DNA of 64,000 nt from Linyphia triangularis (lineage: Eukaryota > Arthropoda > Arachnida > Araneae > Linyphiidae): the NCBI GenBank assembly GCA_963978545.1, contig OZ021726.1, positions 58,640,959 to 58,704,958 on the forward strand, in the 5' to 3' direction. The notes under the pieces were generated by a model. The model saw nothing but the letters and a program-made list of their open reading frames with translations. It ran no database searches and was not told where the DNA came from. Position numbers and translations under genes: made by a program. Shown in pieces: positions 1 through 11,172 of this stretch; within the stretch, counting starts at the first letter, position 1; each line of letters starts with the position of its first letter.

Positions 1-3000
1 GCACTCAAACGTGTAATGCCTTGTTTGTTCGGTCACAAACTTCCAGCTCTGGCTCAAATTTTAAGCCACTGCAAACATAAGCTATGCAATTAATTGCTAG
101 CTAACACAATTCTGCTGTTACTATTTGTTATCCTTAATCGCCTTGACGCAGATTATGCTCTTGAATTGCAAGTTCAGCGCGTACTTTTTACGCTATGTTA
201 ATGGGAAAATGTAAATAAAATATTTCGGTTTTAAATTGTAGAGATACAGTAATTTTCATAAGATGTCCAAAATATGTAGCATTAATAAAATTGAAAGTAA
301 ATTCACGAAAGAGATGACCACTGGTGGTGCAGAAGCGTATCATCGTGTGGTGAGAATAAGTGAAGAAAACAACCGCATTTTCTTTTTAATTCGTATCTTG
401 TATACAGACATTAATTTTTAATCAAGGAAAGTTTATAGAGATTTCATAAAAAGAAACGTAGAAATAACTATACTTCCAGAGGAGCATATATGTCACTGAT
501 CAAAGTAAGTCACAAACTGAGGCCATTTGAACTACAAGTGTGAGTTAGAAAAGGCAAGGCATATTTTTACAGTTTCAGGTAGGCCTGTACAAATATCCTA
601 AGCACAATTTTATTTGGATTCACAGGATTAGTAGGCAAATGACCTTTAATAAAAATGCGTTTTTTTTTTTTTTTAAATTTTTTTTTATCACATAATTCTC
701 TGTGAATTAACTGTATAGATGGGTGGTTTTTTAGGAATAAAAAATTGTAACTGGCAGCGATAAAAACAACATTCTTATTTAAATAAAATCCTTTTCTTAT
801 TAAATAAAATCGTTACATTTTTGAGAGGATAAACTTGATTTTCTAATTTTTTACGAAATAATGTTTGTTTTGAAAACCAATATAAAAACCTTTTATTGTT
901 ACTTATGAAAAATGACAGTTTTCTTTTGAGTAAATTAAATTTCTTACATCATTGTTTATGAATGAGAATGTTAAATACATACAACTGCATGGAAAACCAT
1001 TATGAAAGTTTTTATAGAAATTAATAGAATGGTTTTATTCATAATTAGTAACAAACCTTAAATGAAAAAGAGCAATGCATTTTTTACAGAGTGACTGGGA
1101 ATAACTTATGTCTCCCAGTGAAAGTAATTTGTCACCTAAAAGTCAGAAAATCCAGTAATAATAAGAGTAAATAATAAGATAACTAAGATTTTCAAAATTA
1201 AAAGAGATTTAGAAAACAAAAGAGTTAACTTTTTTGTTGAGAAAAAAATGAGAAAGTATAGACGTACTTTACACTGTATTAAAGATAAAATTCCAATTAA
1301 AATTAAATTATTATTTGTCATCAGGAGGGATTTAAAAATGTTACAATTCAATAATTAATACAAGTACAATGATTTTTCATTATAGTAAGCGGGTAAGTGG
1401 TGTTTTTTATAGTTTTTTTTCAATTTTTTTTTTCCCCCTTTTTTTTTTTAATGTTATTTCCTATCTCCACAAATAAGAAATAGGCATTACCATTAACAAA
1501 GTATTTGCATTTAAATGCGAGTTACTCCAAAATGATTGATCCTGTACATTATACAGCTTGCTTAATATACGGACAGTTTCTGAAATCAATATTGAAAAGA
1601 TTGAAACAAGGTATTTTCCGAAAATGAACTCCAGATTCCAAGAGTTCTCTATCTTAATCACTTGAAAAGATGACATTCAGAAAAACTTTGAAATAAAGGA
1701 AGTTTTCTTTTAAAGTAGACAATCTTCACTTTCTAATGCATTTTTGTTATTACAAATAAAATGACAATTTTTAAATTAAAAAAAAAAAAAAAAAAAGTTT
1801 GTAGAGTAGCAAAGAATGCGAACAAAATGGGCTTTGTCTTGTCTTAAAAGATTTAGAGCAGTTGCATGGAATGTAGCTCTGTCAACGACGTAGAAAAAAA
1901 AATTTAAATAAAAAGTATGCAAAAGTTTATAATAATAAAATAAAAACTGTGCAAATCAATTAAGTGCTCAAAAATATTCTGCGCTAAAGTTAAAAAAAAA
2001 AAATTAAAAAAAATTATCCCTCTTGTTATACAACATTTTCTCTACTTTGACTACACTGATTTCAAGGATTTTATATTTGTCTTAACCTCATATTTGGGCG
2101 TCATAAGGAAATTAAGTTTCTAGATTTTTTCAATGCTAAGTTCTGAATCATTCAAAACCATGTATTGTGTATATGAAAGGATTGAAGTAAGATTGATGTA
2201 AGTCAATTAATCTTCAAATTTGAGAAGCAGAAGGTTTTACTCTTAACAAACCTACTCTTTTGTTTACATATCCATATTGTGCTGCATCATGGTGGTGAGC
2301 TATTGAGGTTGTGACGTAGTTCCCTTTTCTTTCAACAGTTGCACCCTTCTATTGAGCTAGATTGTGCTTCGGGAGACGTAAGAATTGCTGAAAAATGACG
2401 TAGACCCTCCTATATTAGGTTAGGTCAAATTTCAATTTTTTTTTCCAAAGTCAATTCTGAATATTACGGAAAAGTTTCTAAGTTTAAAGGGATTATTATT
2501 TACTTAACCATCAAATCAACTGAACGTTGGAAAATTGTACGAAATTTAAGGTTTTTTTATCATTTGATACAAATTGTCATTTGAATTAAAAATCAATAAT
2601 TTGTGTCATTATAATGTCACTAAAATTTTTCATGAAAGGCTCTCCTAGGAGGGAAGAGGAAAGAATAATTTTTCTATAAAATGCCCCTAAAATTATTAAA
2701 AGCTAATGTTTTGAACTTGTGGCACAAATTCTTAGATTGCCTCAAAAATCTATAATTTATGCCATTATTTATTCAATCACAATTTTAAATTGTCATTAAA
2801 GGGGCAACGCCCGCCCAGAAGGAAATATGTCACTTTCCATTAAAAATTAAAAAAGTTGATTAAAAGAGTCATGGAAAGAGAAAAAAACTCTTATGCTCAC
2901 CAAATCCTTATAATAATTCAATATCTGGTCTAAAGGACATTTTTTAAATTTGATTAAGAAATTTTGTTGTAGTCGAGGAATCCTTGTATTTATTTATACC

Positions 3001-3242
3001 TAATGGTTGTATTATTATTGTTTAAAAAATAGTTCAGAGTCCTTTTAATATTTTTAAGTGCGAGAGGTGAAGAGCTGTATTTTTGAACTTGCGTAAAAAT
3101 GATCATTCATTGAGTAGGAGAAATGGTAAAAGAATCTAGAACATTTTGTTCAATTTGAACAAAAAATCTTCGTCCCTAAAGTCTAGATGTTGTGATATTT
3201 TTACAAGGATTTTTTTTGTTTTATTCAAGATTTTTATCATTT
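1..3242. other. AT-rich non-coding stretch
   Basis: I see no gene here. The sequence is AT-rich with several T and A runs, for example near 660-690 and 1780-1795. A weak diverged duplication is visible inside it: the segment around 2590-2665 resembles the segment around 2745-2825, sharing an AAAAATC-TATAATTT-like block followed by a GTCAC/GTCATTAAA-like block and a short GC-rich tail. If the candidate minus-strand exon near 5.6 kb is real, this stretch would lie in that gene's first intron. Open frames here are short, low-complexity and encode nothing recognisable. Confidence 0.5.
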
Positions 3243-3782
3243 TTACTTTCAATTATCCATATGTTAACGTAGGGTAATGAAAGTATTGCTTTCAGTAAAA
3301 AAGAAAGTGGCATAGAAAAAATTTCTATCTGTGGTCAGCATAACTTCAGAACGAATTGACCTACAATTTTAAACTTTTGCATAGACAATAATGGCGACCA
3401 TGGGACCTGTTATTAGGGCTTTCGTCAAAATTGTGCATACGCATAAGGTAGCTGGCTGTGATAAAATTATGTTTTTCTGCAATTGCTAAAAAAACGACTC
3501 TAACGATTTCGATCAAAATTCTGTTGTTATGCCCATTGCCCCTTAAGACATTTTAAACATTCCCACCTTCCAATTTACATAGTAATGCGATAAAGTCGTA
3601 CAAATATGATAAAAGAATGTCTCTAACACAGTGTTCTCTTTCTTTGAGCATTACTCATCAATGACTGTTTCTCCTCTGTATCACTTACAAGAAAGAATAA
3701 TAAAGAAAGAAAGGTAAGAATTATTGAAATGTATATTTCTATATTCGTTATTTTGGCAGCAAATCTGACGATTTTTTTTATG
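3243..3782 (+). repeat. Dispersed ~0.7-kb repeat family, copy A
   Basis: First of at least five copies of one unnamed interspersed family in the window (others at 22.5, 41.5, 50.2 and 63.8 kb). It opens with TTACTTTCAATTA followed by CATATG and a TAGGGTAA motif. It then carries the family's most conserved core: GTCAGCATAACTTC, a CATGGGACC block, CGTCAAAAT, GCATAAGGTAGCTG, and an ATTGCTAAAAAA-CG-CTCTAACGATTT block. The 3' end found in copies C and D (GTAATTGAAAG followed by GTTCCACA) is missing or too diverged to see. It has no coding capacity that I recognise. It behaves as a non-autonomous mobile repeat, class unknown. Confidence 0.7.
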
Positions 3783-5514
3783 TTATAGTGCCGAACATTT
3801 TTATTGAACCCACACAAAATAGAGATGAATTGGTCAATGATAAAAATTGTTTAAGGAGAATTTTTTTCTACCTCTAGATACTTGTTTTTTTTTACTTATT
3901 TAGAATTGGGATCTAGGAAAAATAATTTAAAAAAGTTAGATCACTGAAATGTCCAATTGATGAGTTCTAGATGTGTCAAAATCCCGATCTGGAATCTTCA
4001 GTAAATAAGAAATAACTGGAGTTTGGAATTTATTTGTTGTTTGGCGTTAAAACTGCTTTTTGACGAGATGTAATTTACATCAGTTGGAACTTTGGCGTTG
4101 CTTTAGTTGAATTCGCGTTTCTACACTATCGATTATTTTATCCTTTGCCTACAAATCTATTTGGATAAACCTATATGAATATTAGATTTAGTAAGTAATC
4201 TTTTTTGAGAAAACACGGTTATATATACAGCAACAAACAACACATAGAGATATCAAAGATTGCTTACAAAACTGCTGGATTTTTTTCAATCGATGATTTT
4301 TTTGTTTTGTTTGTTTGTTAAACTGAACTATGTTGAAATCGTCAAAATAGTGTAACCTAGATACGATCCTACTTATATTAAATAAATAAGCTCCTCCTTT
4401 GATTTCGCACATCAGAATTTTTTTACAAAGGCATTTGTTTAAAACCGCATGCGAACAGAATAACAAAGCCGTAAAATTTATCTTAAAAAAGAAAAATTAG
4501 ATTTCTTGACTAATTGCCGTGGTTTGGTCATTAGTATCAACCCGTTGCGTTGGTTAGATGGTGTTTAATTAGTGTGAGTTATTTTAGAATAAAATTCAAA
4601 CGCAGAACAGCATTAAATAAAAATAATGTTTTATTTTTCACGTAGTTAAGTATTAGAGCGCTATAACACTGATATATTCGTTTTTAACATGGCATAAAAT
4701 AAGTTAATAAAGATGCTTATAATTATTTTATGTTGGTAGCTAATTTATAATGGCCTATTCTTTTTGTGTACTTTTTTTTTTTTTTAATTTTTACAAGCAT
4801 AACATAGACCATCTGCACTGTAGTCGTCTATTTCATGAAGTGGTTAAACTTGGGTTTAAAACCAATACAAAATGTATTTTAGTTTTGGAAAGCACTAATT
4901 TTCTCTTAAAGACATCCAAACATTTACTTCTTAATAATGATCACCCTGTATAAATGCTTCATTAATTAAATGTGTTAATTATTTATTTGCATATTATTAA
5001 TGTATTAATATTTATTTTATAATAAATAATATCTAAGACCGAGATTATATTTATTTTCATCTTTCACGAGATCAAAAATGTGCGACTACCCTGCATAGTA
5101 CACTGAATAACAAACATTTGAACGTATTTGTTACCACCTTGTATCGTAAACTAATACCTGTATCGAAGAATATTGGTGCTAATATGTTTTATATTATGTA
5201 TGCAAAAATAACGTGTTATAATACGTAGGTATACTATAGAGTTATACAGTTATATTGGATCCAAATCGTCACCATTTAATGTAGGAGAGCAAACGTTTAG
5301 AGATCGTTGATACTTTATGCAGTAAAAATACACAAATATTTCTTAATTAAAGACATGGATAAGATTTAAAATCATGAATCCAAATACAGTTTTAAGAAGT
5401 TTACCTAAAATGATATTAGATGAATTTTGTATTTGTACCATAAAAGTTAAGTAAATAAACCTACTTTACATTGATTACTTTTAATCAACCGACGATAAAA
5501 TAAAATATACCCAC
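3783..5514. other. AT-rich stretch without a supported gene
   Basis: No feature that I can support. A 92-codon open frame on the minus strand (4188-4466) has no recognisable domain and is probably chance. A GATCACCCTGTATA sequence at about 4938 resembles the outer end of a mariner-type inverted repeat, but I found no partner end. If the exon at 5515-5638 is real, this is the start of its downstream intron. Confidence 0.4.
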
Positions 5515-5638
5515 CATTGACAGAACTTAGCAATACAAAACAACAAAATAAGTAAAAACTGTTTCTGAGAATTACATCACGCCAACCCATCCAAAACATT
5601 TGTTCGAATCCATTCCGAATTCCGGTACCACCCTTCAT
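5515..5638 (-). CDS. Candidate first coding exon with signal peptide (partial)
   Basis: Putative 5' exon of an unidentified secreted or membrane protein. On the minus strand an ATG at 5638-5636 follows an in-frame TAG only two codons upstream, so the start is well bounded. The frame reads about 41 codons. It begins MKGGTGIRNG, then has a basic stretch (GWRDVILRN), then a hydrophobic core (FYLFCCFVLLSSV) ending in NG, which is the layout of a signal peptide. Right after NG there is a GTGGGT donor (5514-5509); GTATAT at 5510 is an alternative. Local GC is higher than in the flanks. A Cys-loop receptor-type gene, whose first exon often holds only the signal peptide, would fit, but that is a guess. 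An overlapping out-of-frame ORF starts further upstream, at about 5694, which weakens the call. No downstream exon was found in the window. Confidence 0.35.
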
Positions 5639-7763
5639 GTCCTATGGCAGGTAAACATACCAAATTTCCCCGGTCGACAAGCACAAAATGCATTTTTACA
5701 CGGGCAGATGACACTAATCGAAAATCGAAGGATAGGAACAACAGCGGTGAAGCTTATGCATTGATTCGGTCAAGGATAAGGTTCCAATGTGCATTGATGT
5801 AGGCTTTAAAAGAATATGAAGACAGCATTAGTGTGACTTTTTTTTATGGATCGTGAAGCCTTCCTCTTTTGCATGCTGAACTGAATATTTTTGATTAAAA
5901 ATTAAATTTATTGATAAGAGATAATGTGGTATGGAAGTGTTCTACTTTGTGATGAAGTATTATTGGTAAGTGCCATTATCTTGAAAAGGTTATGGATAAC
6001 TATTGGGTATTTTTTTGGATTATTCTTGCTAATTGTTAAAATTTTCATGTTGTATACTTATTAAACCATACAGTTCATATAATTTAACTAATACCTTAGG
6101 TAGAGGGGGTTTGAATAAAATCTATACTTGTGAATAGACCAGGTTTAAGAATAGACTTTGAGTTCTGTCCACCAACTATAAAGGCATGCAAAGTTTATGT
6201 AAGTTTTATTTGTCTTTTTTTTGTCCAATTACAATACAATAAAAAATTGTAATGTTTTACAAAACTATTTAAAATGCATTTTTATTTATGTTTGGAAATT
6301 TATGGAGTATCCGAGTGCTAACATTTAGTTAAATCAATAAGCTCTCTTGTAAATCAACTTCTAGTGTTTTAAGTATATTCTATCTACAAGGGTTCTATTC
6401 TTATTTTTGGAAATGAAACACAAGAAATGTCAAAATCCTTTGGTTTTTATTATAGACTGTAAAAAAAAACAAAAAAAAACCCCTCTTTTTTTACTGTATT
6501 CCATCTTAATTGGTTGAGAAAATGAATAGAAAATCGAAAGGTCTTTCTCAGTACACAAAACTATAAAAATTAATCTTTAAATACTCATATCATTATTTGA
6601 ATTTTAACTTGCTTCATTTGTTAAACTTTCAAATTTAAAAGCATATTTATCGCAATTTCTTTCTCTTTTATAAAATGTATTGTTTTCCTTTGTTTATATT
6701 ATAAATGTTTATGATTCTAAATGAAGGCTCGATGAAAACCAAACCAAGAAATGTCAAAGTTATAAAATACTTTCTAGCAGTTATTTAATTCATAACATAA
6801 AAAACTATTGACAAAAAATATTTATAAGTACATTTTCTTTTGTTATTCATTAGGTGAAAAACTTATTTTCTATTTATTTTAAGTTTGAAATGCATTATTC
6901 ATAAAAAATCAACAAAGTTAAAATTATAAGAAGTCAATAATATATACATATATATACACCTTACATACGTTAAATTAACAGATAAGCAGTTTCTCATGTT
7001 AGTAATGTTTGTTATTTATTGTCACCAGTGTTATTCAATAATAAAATGTCATTTATAGAACATTTAAAGTTTTATTTATAACATAACATAACAAAATATT
7101 TTTTAGAATATTTTTTATTTTATAATAAATCTTAATTTGAACTGCTAATTTTAACATAATCATAAGAGTAAACAAAATGAATTTAAACAGCATTTAAGTT
7201 TTCAAATGCAAATCTTTATTCACTCTTTTACACTTTATACAATTAACAACTTATATGGTCATATTAGGTTTCACATGAATTCATCTCAAACTTTATTTCT
7301 TATCCCAGCTATAGCATTTATTTAAAATTAAGTTTTCTTCACAGTTTATGTAATTATGGCAAAAGGTGTTTGAGATGTTATCTTTCCAATTGGGCAAAAT
7401 TTTTAATATTAACTAGAACCCTCTTAAAATTAGTATACAGTAATATTATATTACTGCTTAAATTTTAACTAAAGACATATTCAATCTCAGGTTTATCATC
7501 ACAATCTTACTGTACACTGATGCCTTATCAGAAGTTTGTGTTAACCTCCTACGATTGGTTATTACTTTACTTTCAAAAATCAGAAGACGTAGTCATTAAT
7601 AACGACTCAATATCTAGTCTAAGCTATCGGATCAAATCTTTGGAAATTTATATGTTACCCATTCAGAGCAAGTACGTTGCAGTTTCCTTTAAAAAGCTTT
7701 TTGAAAGTTATTTAACCAAAATTTAGAGAAATGTTGGTGTTCAGATGTTAAGTGTTTTAAAGA
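5639..7763. other. Possible leader/promoter of the minus-strand exon, then AT-rich DNA
   Basis: The first 150 bases or so (5640-5800) are less AT-rich than the rest and would be the 5' leader and promoter side of the minus-strand candidate exon. The minus-strand frame starting near 5694 runs about 38 codons across the candidate start codon in another frame. Beyond 5800 the sequence is plain AT-rich DNA with no gene or clear repeat. Confidence 0.35.
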
Positions 7764-7771
7764 ATAATAAT
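7764..7771 (+). repeat. hAT target-site duplication, left copy
   Basis: The 8-bp sequence ATAATAAT directly precedes the element end TAGGGATGG. The same 8 bp follow the opposite end at 10110-10117. An 8-bp duplication is the hallmark of hAT insertion. Confidence 0.85.
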
Positions 7772-7781
7772 TAGGGATGGA

Positions 7782-7925
7782 ACGGATATCCGGCAAATAT
7801 CCGGCAAATATCCGATATCCGGCATATCCGGCTGATTTTTCAATATCCGAAACCCCGTCGGATATCCGATTTGAAATACCGGACATCCGATAATTTCATT
7901 CGGATATCCGGCTGTATATCCGACC
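7782..7925 (+). repeat. Left subterminal ATATCCG cluster of the hAT element
   Basis: Nine ATATCCG motifs within about 145 bases, in a stretch that also reads as open frames on both strands only because the motif is repetitive. Clustered short motifs just inside the ends are known transposase-binding sites in hAT elements; that role here is inferred. A matching, sparser cluster lies at 9992-10085. Confidence 0.7.
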
Positions 7926-8608
7926 ACCAGGTATCCACAAGAAATAATTTTTTGAAAAAAATAATGATCTTTTTCGGACAAAGGAAACACCGCATCCTAC
8001 ACTTTATTTGTAATTTTTTTTTCTTGGACATAAATTGCAGTCAAATTAGAAAACGAAAACAGAAAGAGGCGCCGTATTATTGACGCTGAGTTGATAAGCA
8101 TAAACCATTCCTCCAATCTTTTTCCATACACATCCTTCATACGTGTTTTGCAATATGTTCTTTTCATTCCAAGTTTATGATCTGATTAATTCCAGATGTT
8201 ATATTTGAATGCTTCTTCTCCGTAAAACTCGAACCGAAATACTAATAAATAGTACTTTTTTTCCATAACATAAGTGACTTAAGAGTTTTAGTTATTCTCA
8301 CTTCCTCCTTTTTTTCTGACATTTGCTAGCGAGTAAAAAGCAATAAATAATCAATGCGCAATCCTCAATGCTTTTTTTTGTTCTATCGACGATAATTCCC
8401 TACCCCTTTATGCTGTGAATGGTATGGTCTAATTTCTGATTTTTCATTGGCAGAAGTTGATAGCTGGTGTATTTTTTCTGACGTAAAATGAAGTATTGTA
8501 ATTTTTAGGTCTTTAAAGCAGCGCCACAATGTGGAATTATATTTAGCTCTCTAGAATGCCTTGAATTTTAGTTTTCTCCAATTACAATCCAATTTATAAT
8601 TTTTAATA

Positions 8609-9532
8609 ATGGCTCATTTAAAATCACCCATTTGAAAGTATTTTAAAATTAATGGGAAATGACGAAAGCAAAGCCCTATGTGTTACTTGCTCCACAGAAT
8701 CGTTTAAAAAATGTGCGCGGCAAAAGCCCAAAATCCTTTCCCACAAAACCCTTATGGAACCATTCAATGAGTGTGCATAAGGAAATTCACCGAAGCTTTA
8801 AAGACTCACTAAATGCATCAAATATTGATTAACAAGAAAAAACAATTCATCAAAACAAGAAATGCACGCAGACAACATTGGAATCGAAATTATTTGTACC
8901 AAAATTGTGGAGTTTAGATGATCCTAAAGCAAAAGCCTTAACCACAAAAATATGTAAGTACTAATTTTGTTTATTTATATTAAATATATATTTTAAATAT
9001 GGTATAACATAACGTTGATGAATTTTGGGTTCGAAATTTTTTAAGTTTATATTTAAAGACGGAATATTCCGATAGATCCAATTTAAGTTTTCTACGAGAT
9101 TTCTTTAAATCCGTAATGTTTTAGGTGCATTACAAAAAAAAAAATAGACTTCAATTTCATAAAATATTTAAAATAAATCTTTTGTTATTAACAAATGCCT
9201 CCGGTATAATTTTGTAATCATTTATCAATTATAAACAATGCATGAAGTAAATTGAAAGTAGCTATATTTTGCACTTCAACATTGTAAAAATTTTTTTTAA
9301 TATAATTTTAGGTGAGTTAATGGCTCTTGATGCTGAACCATTCTCCATTGTGAATAGAGAAGGCTTTTGTCAGTTATTAAAATACCTAGCTCCTCGTTAT
9401 CCGCTTCCAAATAGAAATTATTTTCGTGATAAAGCCCTGCCAGAACCATATGAAAAACTAAAAGTATCAATATTACAAGATATAAAATCAGCAACAAAGA
9501 TCTCTTTCACTCATCAACTAAAGTTTAAATAA
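8609..9532 (+). pseudogene. hAT transposase (BED zinc finger) pseudogene, two exons
   Basis: Remnant of a hAT transposase. The first exon starts at ATG 8609 and encodes a BED zinc finger: an aromatic region (KYFKING), CVTC, and after a frameshift near 8700-8720 the LWNH...VH histidine pair. A TGA at 8633-8635 replaces the conserved tryptophan, and a TAA lies near 8830. The exon ends at 8953 with donor GTAAGT; acceptor TTTTAG ends at 9311. Splicing restores the frame through KICELMALD, giving the family's conserved block (ALDAEPFSIVNREGF, then LAPRYPLPNRNYF). The frame ends at 9532, well short of the RNase-H-like catalytic core, so about three quarters of a normal transposase is missing. Non-functional. 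Confidence 0.82.
8954..9311 (+). other. Spliceosomal intron inside the hAT transposase remnant
   Basis: It begins GTAAGT and ends TTTTAATATAATTTTAG, 358 bp. Joining the flanking sequence completes a TGT codon and keeps the conserved hAT reading frame, so both boundaries are supported by protein homology as well as by splice consensus. Confidence 0.75.
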
Positions 9533-9546
9533 AAAAAATTAACTCA

Positions 9547-9655
9547 CCCTAATAGCACACATCTTCCCAGATAGGTTCCTAGGAAGTCCCCAGTCATCCC
9601 CGGGACTACGAATGACTTCCCAGGGACCTCCCTGGGAGGATGTGTGCTATTAGGG
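9547..9655. mobile_element. 109-bp foldback/MITE-like hairpin nested in the hAT element
   Basis: Almost the whole 109 bp is one inverted repeat. The ends are CCCTAATAGCACACATC and its complement, followed inward by TCCCA/TGGGA, AGGT...GACTTCC/GGAAGTC...ACCT and a central CCCCGGGA. It is much richer in GC than its surroundings. No target duplication is clear. It abuts the SINE at 9656 with no spacer, so the two may have arrived together or the hairpin may be the 3' tail of that SINE family. Confidence 0.7.
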
Positions 9656-9909
9656 CAGTGGCGCGACAGCCCGTGTGGACTAAGGCCTGCTGGGCCCAGC
9701 TCAGCTTTCTCGACTGTGGCATTTGTGTGTCACATAGCAGATGTTTCAGTCAGATGGTCATTCTGACGCCGAACCCCAGTGTTTAGTTCCCAAGCATGCA
9801 TGGTCCTCCTCAGTTTATTTCTTTCAGGTATAAACAGCTAAGTCAACCTTGCCCAGTCCGCGAATCAAACCATGGATCTGTGGCATGCAGTGCGGTGCGC
9901 TAACCACTA
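9656..9909 (-). mobile_element. tRNA-derived SINE nested in the hAT element
   Basis: Read on the minus strand it begins with a tRNA-like head: an A-box region (GTGGTTAGCGCAC) and a B-box region (GGTTTGATTCGC, one base off GGTTCGA). A tRNA-unrelated body of about 170 bp follows, ending CTGTCGCGCCACTG. GC content is far above the flanks. SINEs are copied by LINE machinery from RNA polymerase III transcripts. I found no clear target duplication. The 3' end lies directly against the 109-bp hairpin. Confidence 0.72.
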
Positions 9910-10109
9910 ATTATAATTTACTTAATACTTCATATCATAACCATTTTTTTTCGTATAGCATATCGTATAACTATCGTTTTTAGTATATAGACCGAATATC
10001 CGGCCGGATATCCGGCGAAATCCGTTTCGGATATCCGTATCCGGTAGACATGGTACCCCGGATATCCGAAATCCGGTATCCGGCAAAACTCACATCCGTT
10101 CCATCCCTA

Positions 10110-10117
10110 ATAATAAT
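10110..10117 (+). repeat. hAT target-site duplication, right copy
   Basis: ATAATAAT immediately follows the right element end CCATCCCTA and matches the eight bases at 7764-7771 exactly. Confidence 0.85.
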
Positions 10118-10172
10118 ATTCCTCTGCACTGGAATTTGACGCAAATTTATTTTCGATGAGCTATGACCAGCA

Positions 10173-11172
10173 TTAGGGCGTATTGAAAAAAACATTTTTG
10201 GGAAATTCAAAATTTCAAGTTGATAAAAAGTTGCCACTATGGGCACATATTTACCAAAATTTTTGTTACTTCAATTGAAAAATATTTAAGTCTCCCGGAA
10301 TGGAGCTGAAGTTTGATTATTTTTGACGAAAAAGAATATTTTTTTAAAAAATTTAAAAACATAAATATAAAGCAAATTTTTATTTTTAAGTATTAAAATG
10401 TAAAATTCAGAATATTAATTAACAGTAATAAAAAAATTATATCTGCCATTTAACATCTAGGTCTCCCGGAATCTAGATGAAAACCTTCATTTTCTTACAA
10501 AATACGGAAATTTTTCAATTTTCAACCCATTCTTTTGGTTACTTTCAATTATTTTATTTATAGTGTAGTTATAGTAGTACAGCATTTTGAAATATCGGGA
10601 ATATCATTTTTATGAAATGGCGTATACTAAACTCAAGTGTTAAAGTCATGGCACTTCTGCACGACCTTGGATTCTCCAACCAACAAAGACTCTAGGTTTG
10701 AGACATGGAGGTAACGTTATTGAAAATGATTCCATGTCATAGAGTTCGAGTGATGAAAGTGTACTTGATAATAAAATACTTCGATCAGAGGAAAAGCCAG
10801 AAAGTTCAATTATTTTAGTGAAGCAAGGGCAGCATCCAAGAAAAGCTGCTCTCTTTTTATACAGATTGTGACCGTAGAGCATTTCTATTAGAGCAGAAAC
10901 TCAATTAGCAACTGCTCTTTTGCGGGATTTAAATGTTGTAAACCTAGAAAATCAAGCTGAGGTAATGATAAATCGATGATTTTTCGTGAAAGGGTAAATA
11001 CCATCTTGGTATTAGTTCAACTATTTTTTACTTTATTTATATAATCGAAAGGATGAAACAATAAGTTTAGAAATTGTGAGTAGTAAATATGGTCGCATAA
11101 ATAAACGAGAAGAACACTTATCTTTGGTATAAGAACTATGCTCAATATATTTTGGACACGCAATTCTAGACT
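10173..11172 (+). repeat. Left ~1-kb inverted-repeat arm
   Basis: It pairs with 12193-13024. Landmarks in order are GGGCGTATTG, GTTGATAAAAAGTTG, TCTCCCGGAAT (twice), TTTTGGTTA, TACAGCATTTTGAAA, AAGCCAGAAAGTTCAATTATT, GAGCATTTCTATTAGAGCAGA, GCGGGATTTAAATGTTGTAA, GTCGCATAAATAAACGA and ATTTTGGACACGCAA. Each recurs as its complement, in reverse order, in the right arm with scattered substitutions. About 150 bp near 10630-10785 is present only here. Confidence 0.75.

Larger units (their letters stand above)
7772..10109 (+). mobile_element. hAT-superfamily element with nested insertions
   Basis: A hAT element with both ends and its 8-bp target duplication intact. The ends are near-perfect inverted repeats, starting TAGGGATGGAACGGAT on the left and ending as its complement on the right. 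Subterminal zones (about 7782-7925 and 9992-10085) hold clusters of ATATCCG: nine on the left and at least four on the right, several within the palindrome CGGATATCCG. These are probable transposase-binding sites. Inside lies a decayed BED-finger transposase with an intron, cut off after its second exon. A 109-bp hairpin and a tRNA-SINE sit in the right half. With the catalytic region missing, this copy cannot move on its own. Confidence 0.88.

Noticed and set aside
2414..2423. TTAGGTTAGG as telomeric repeat
   Set aside because: Only two units, no array nearby.
4188..4466. 92-codon minus-strand open frame as a gene
   Set aside because: Low-complexity, lysine- and cysteine-rich translation of AT-rich sequence without homology.
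4938..4951. GATCACCCTGTATA as a mariner terminal repeat
   Set aside because: No inverted partner found within about 1.5 kb on either side.
7689..8083. Several overlapping open frames rich in GY/PDI text
   Set aside because: They are translations of the ATATCCG repeats at the end of the hAT element.
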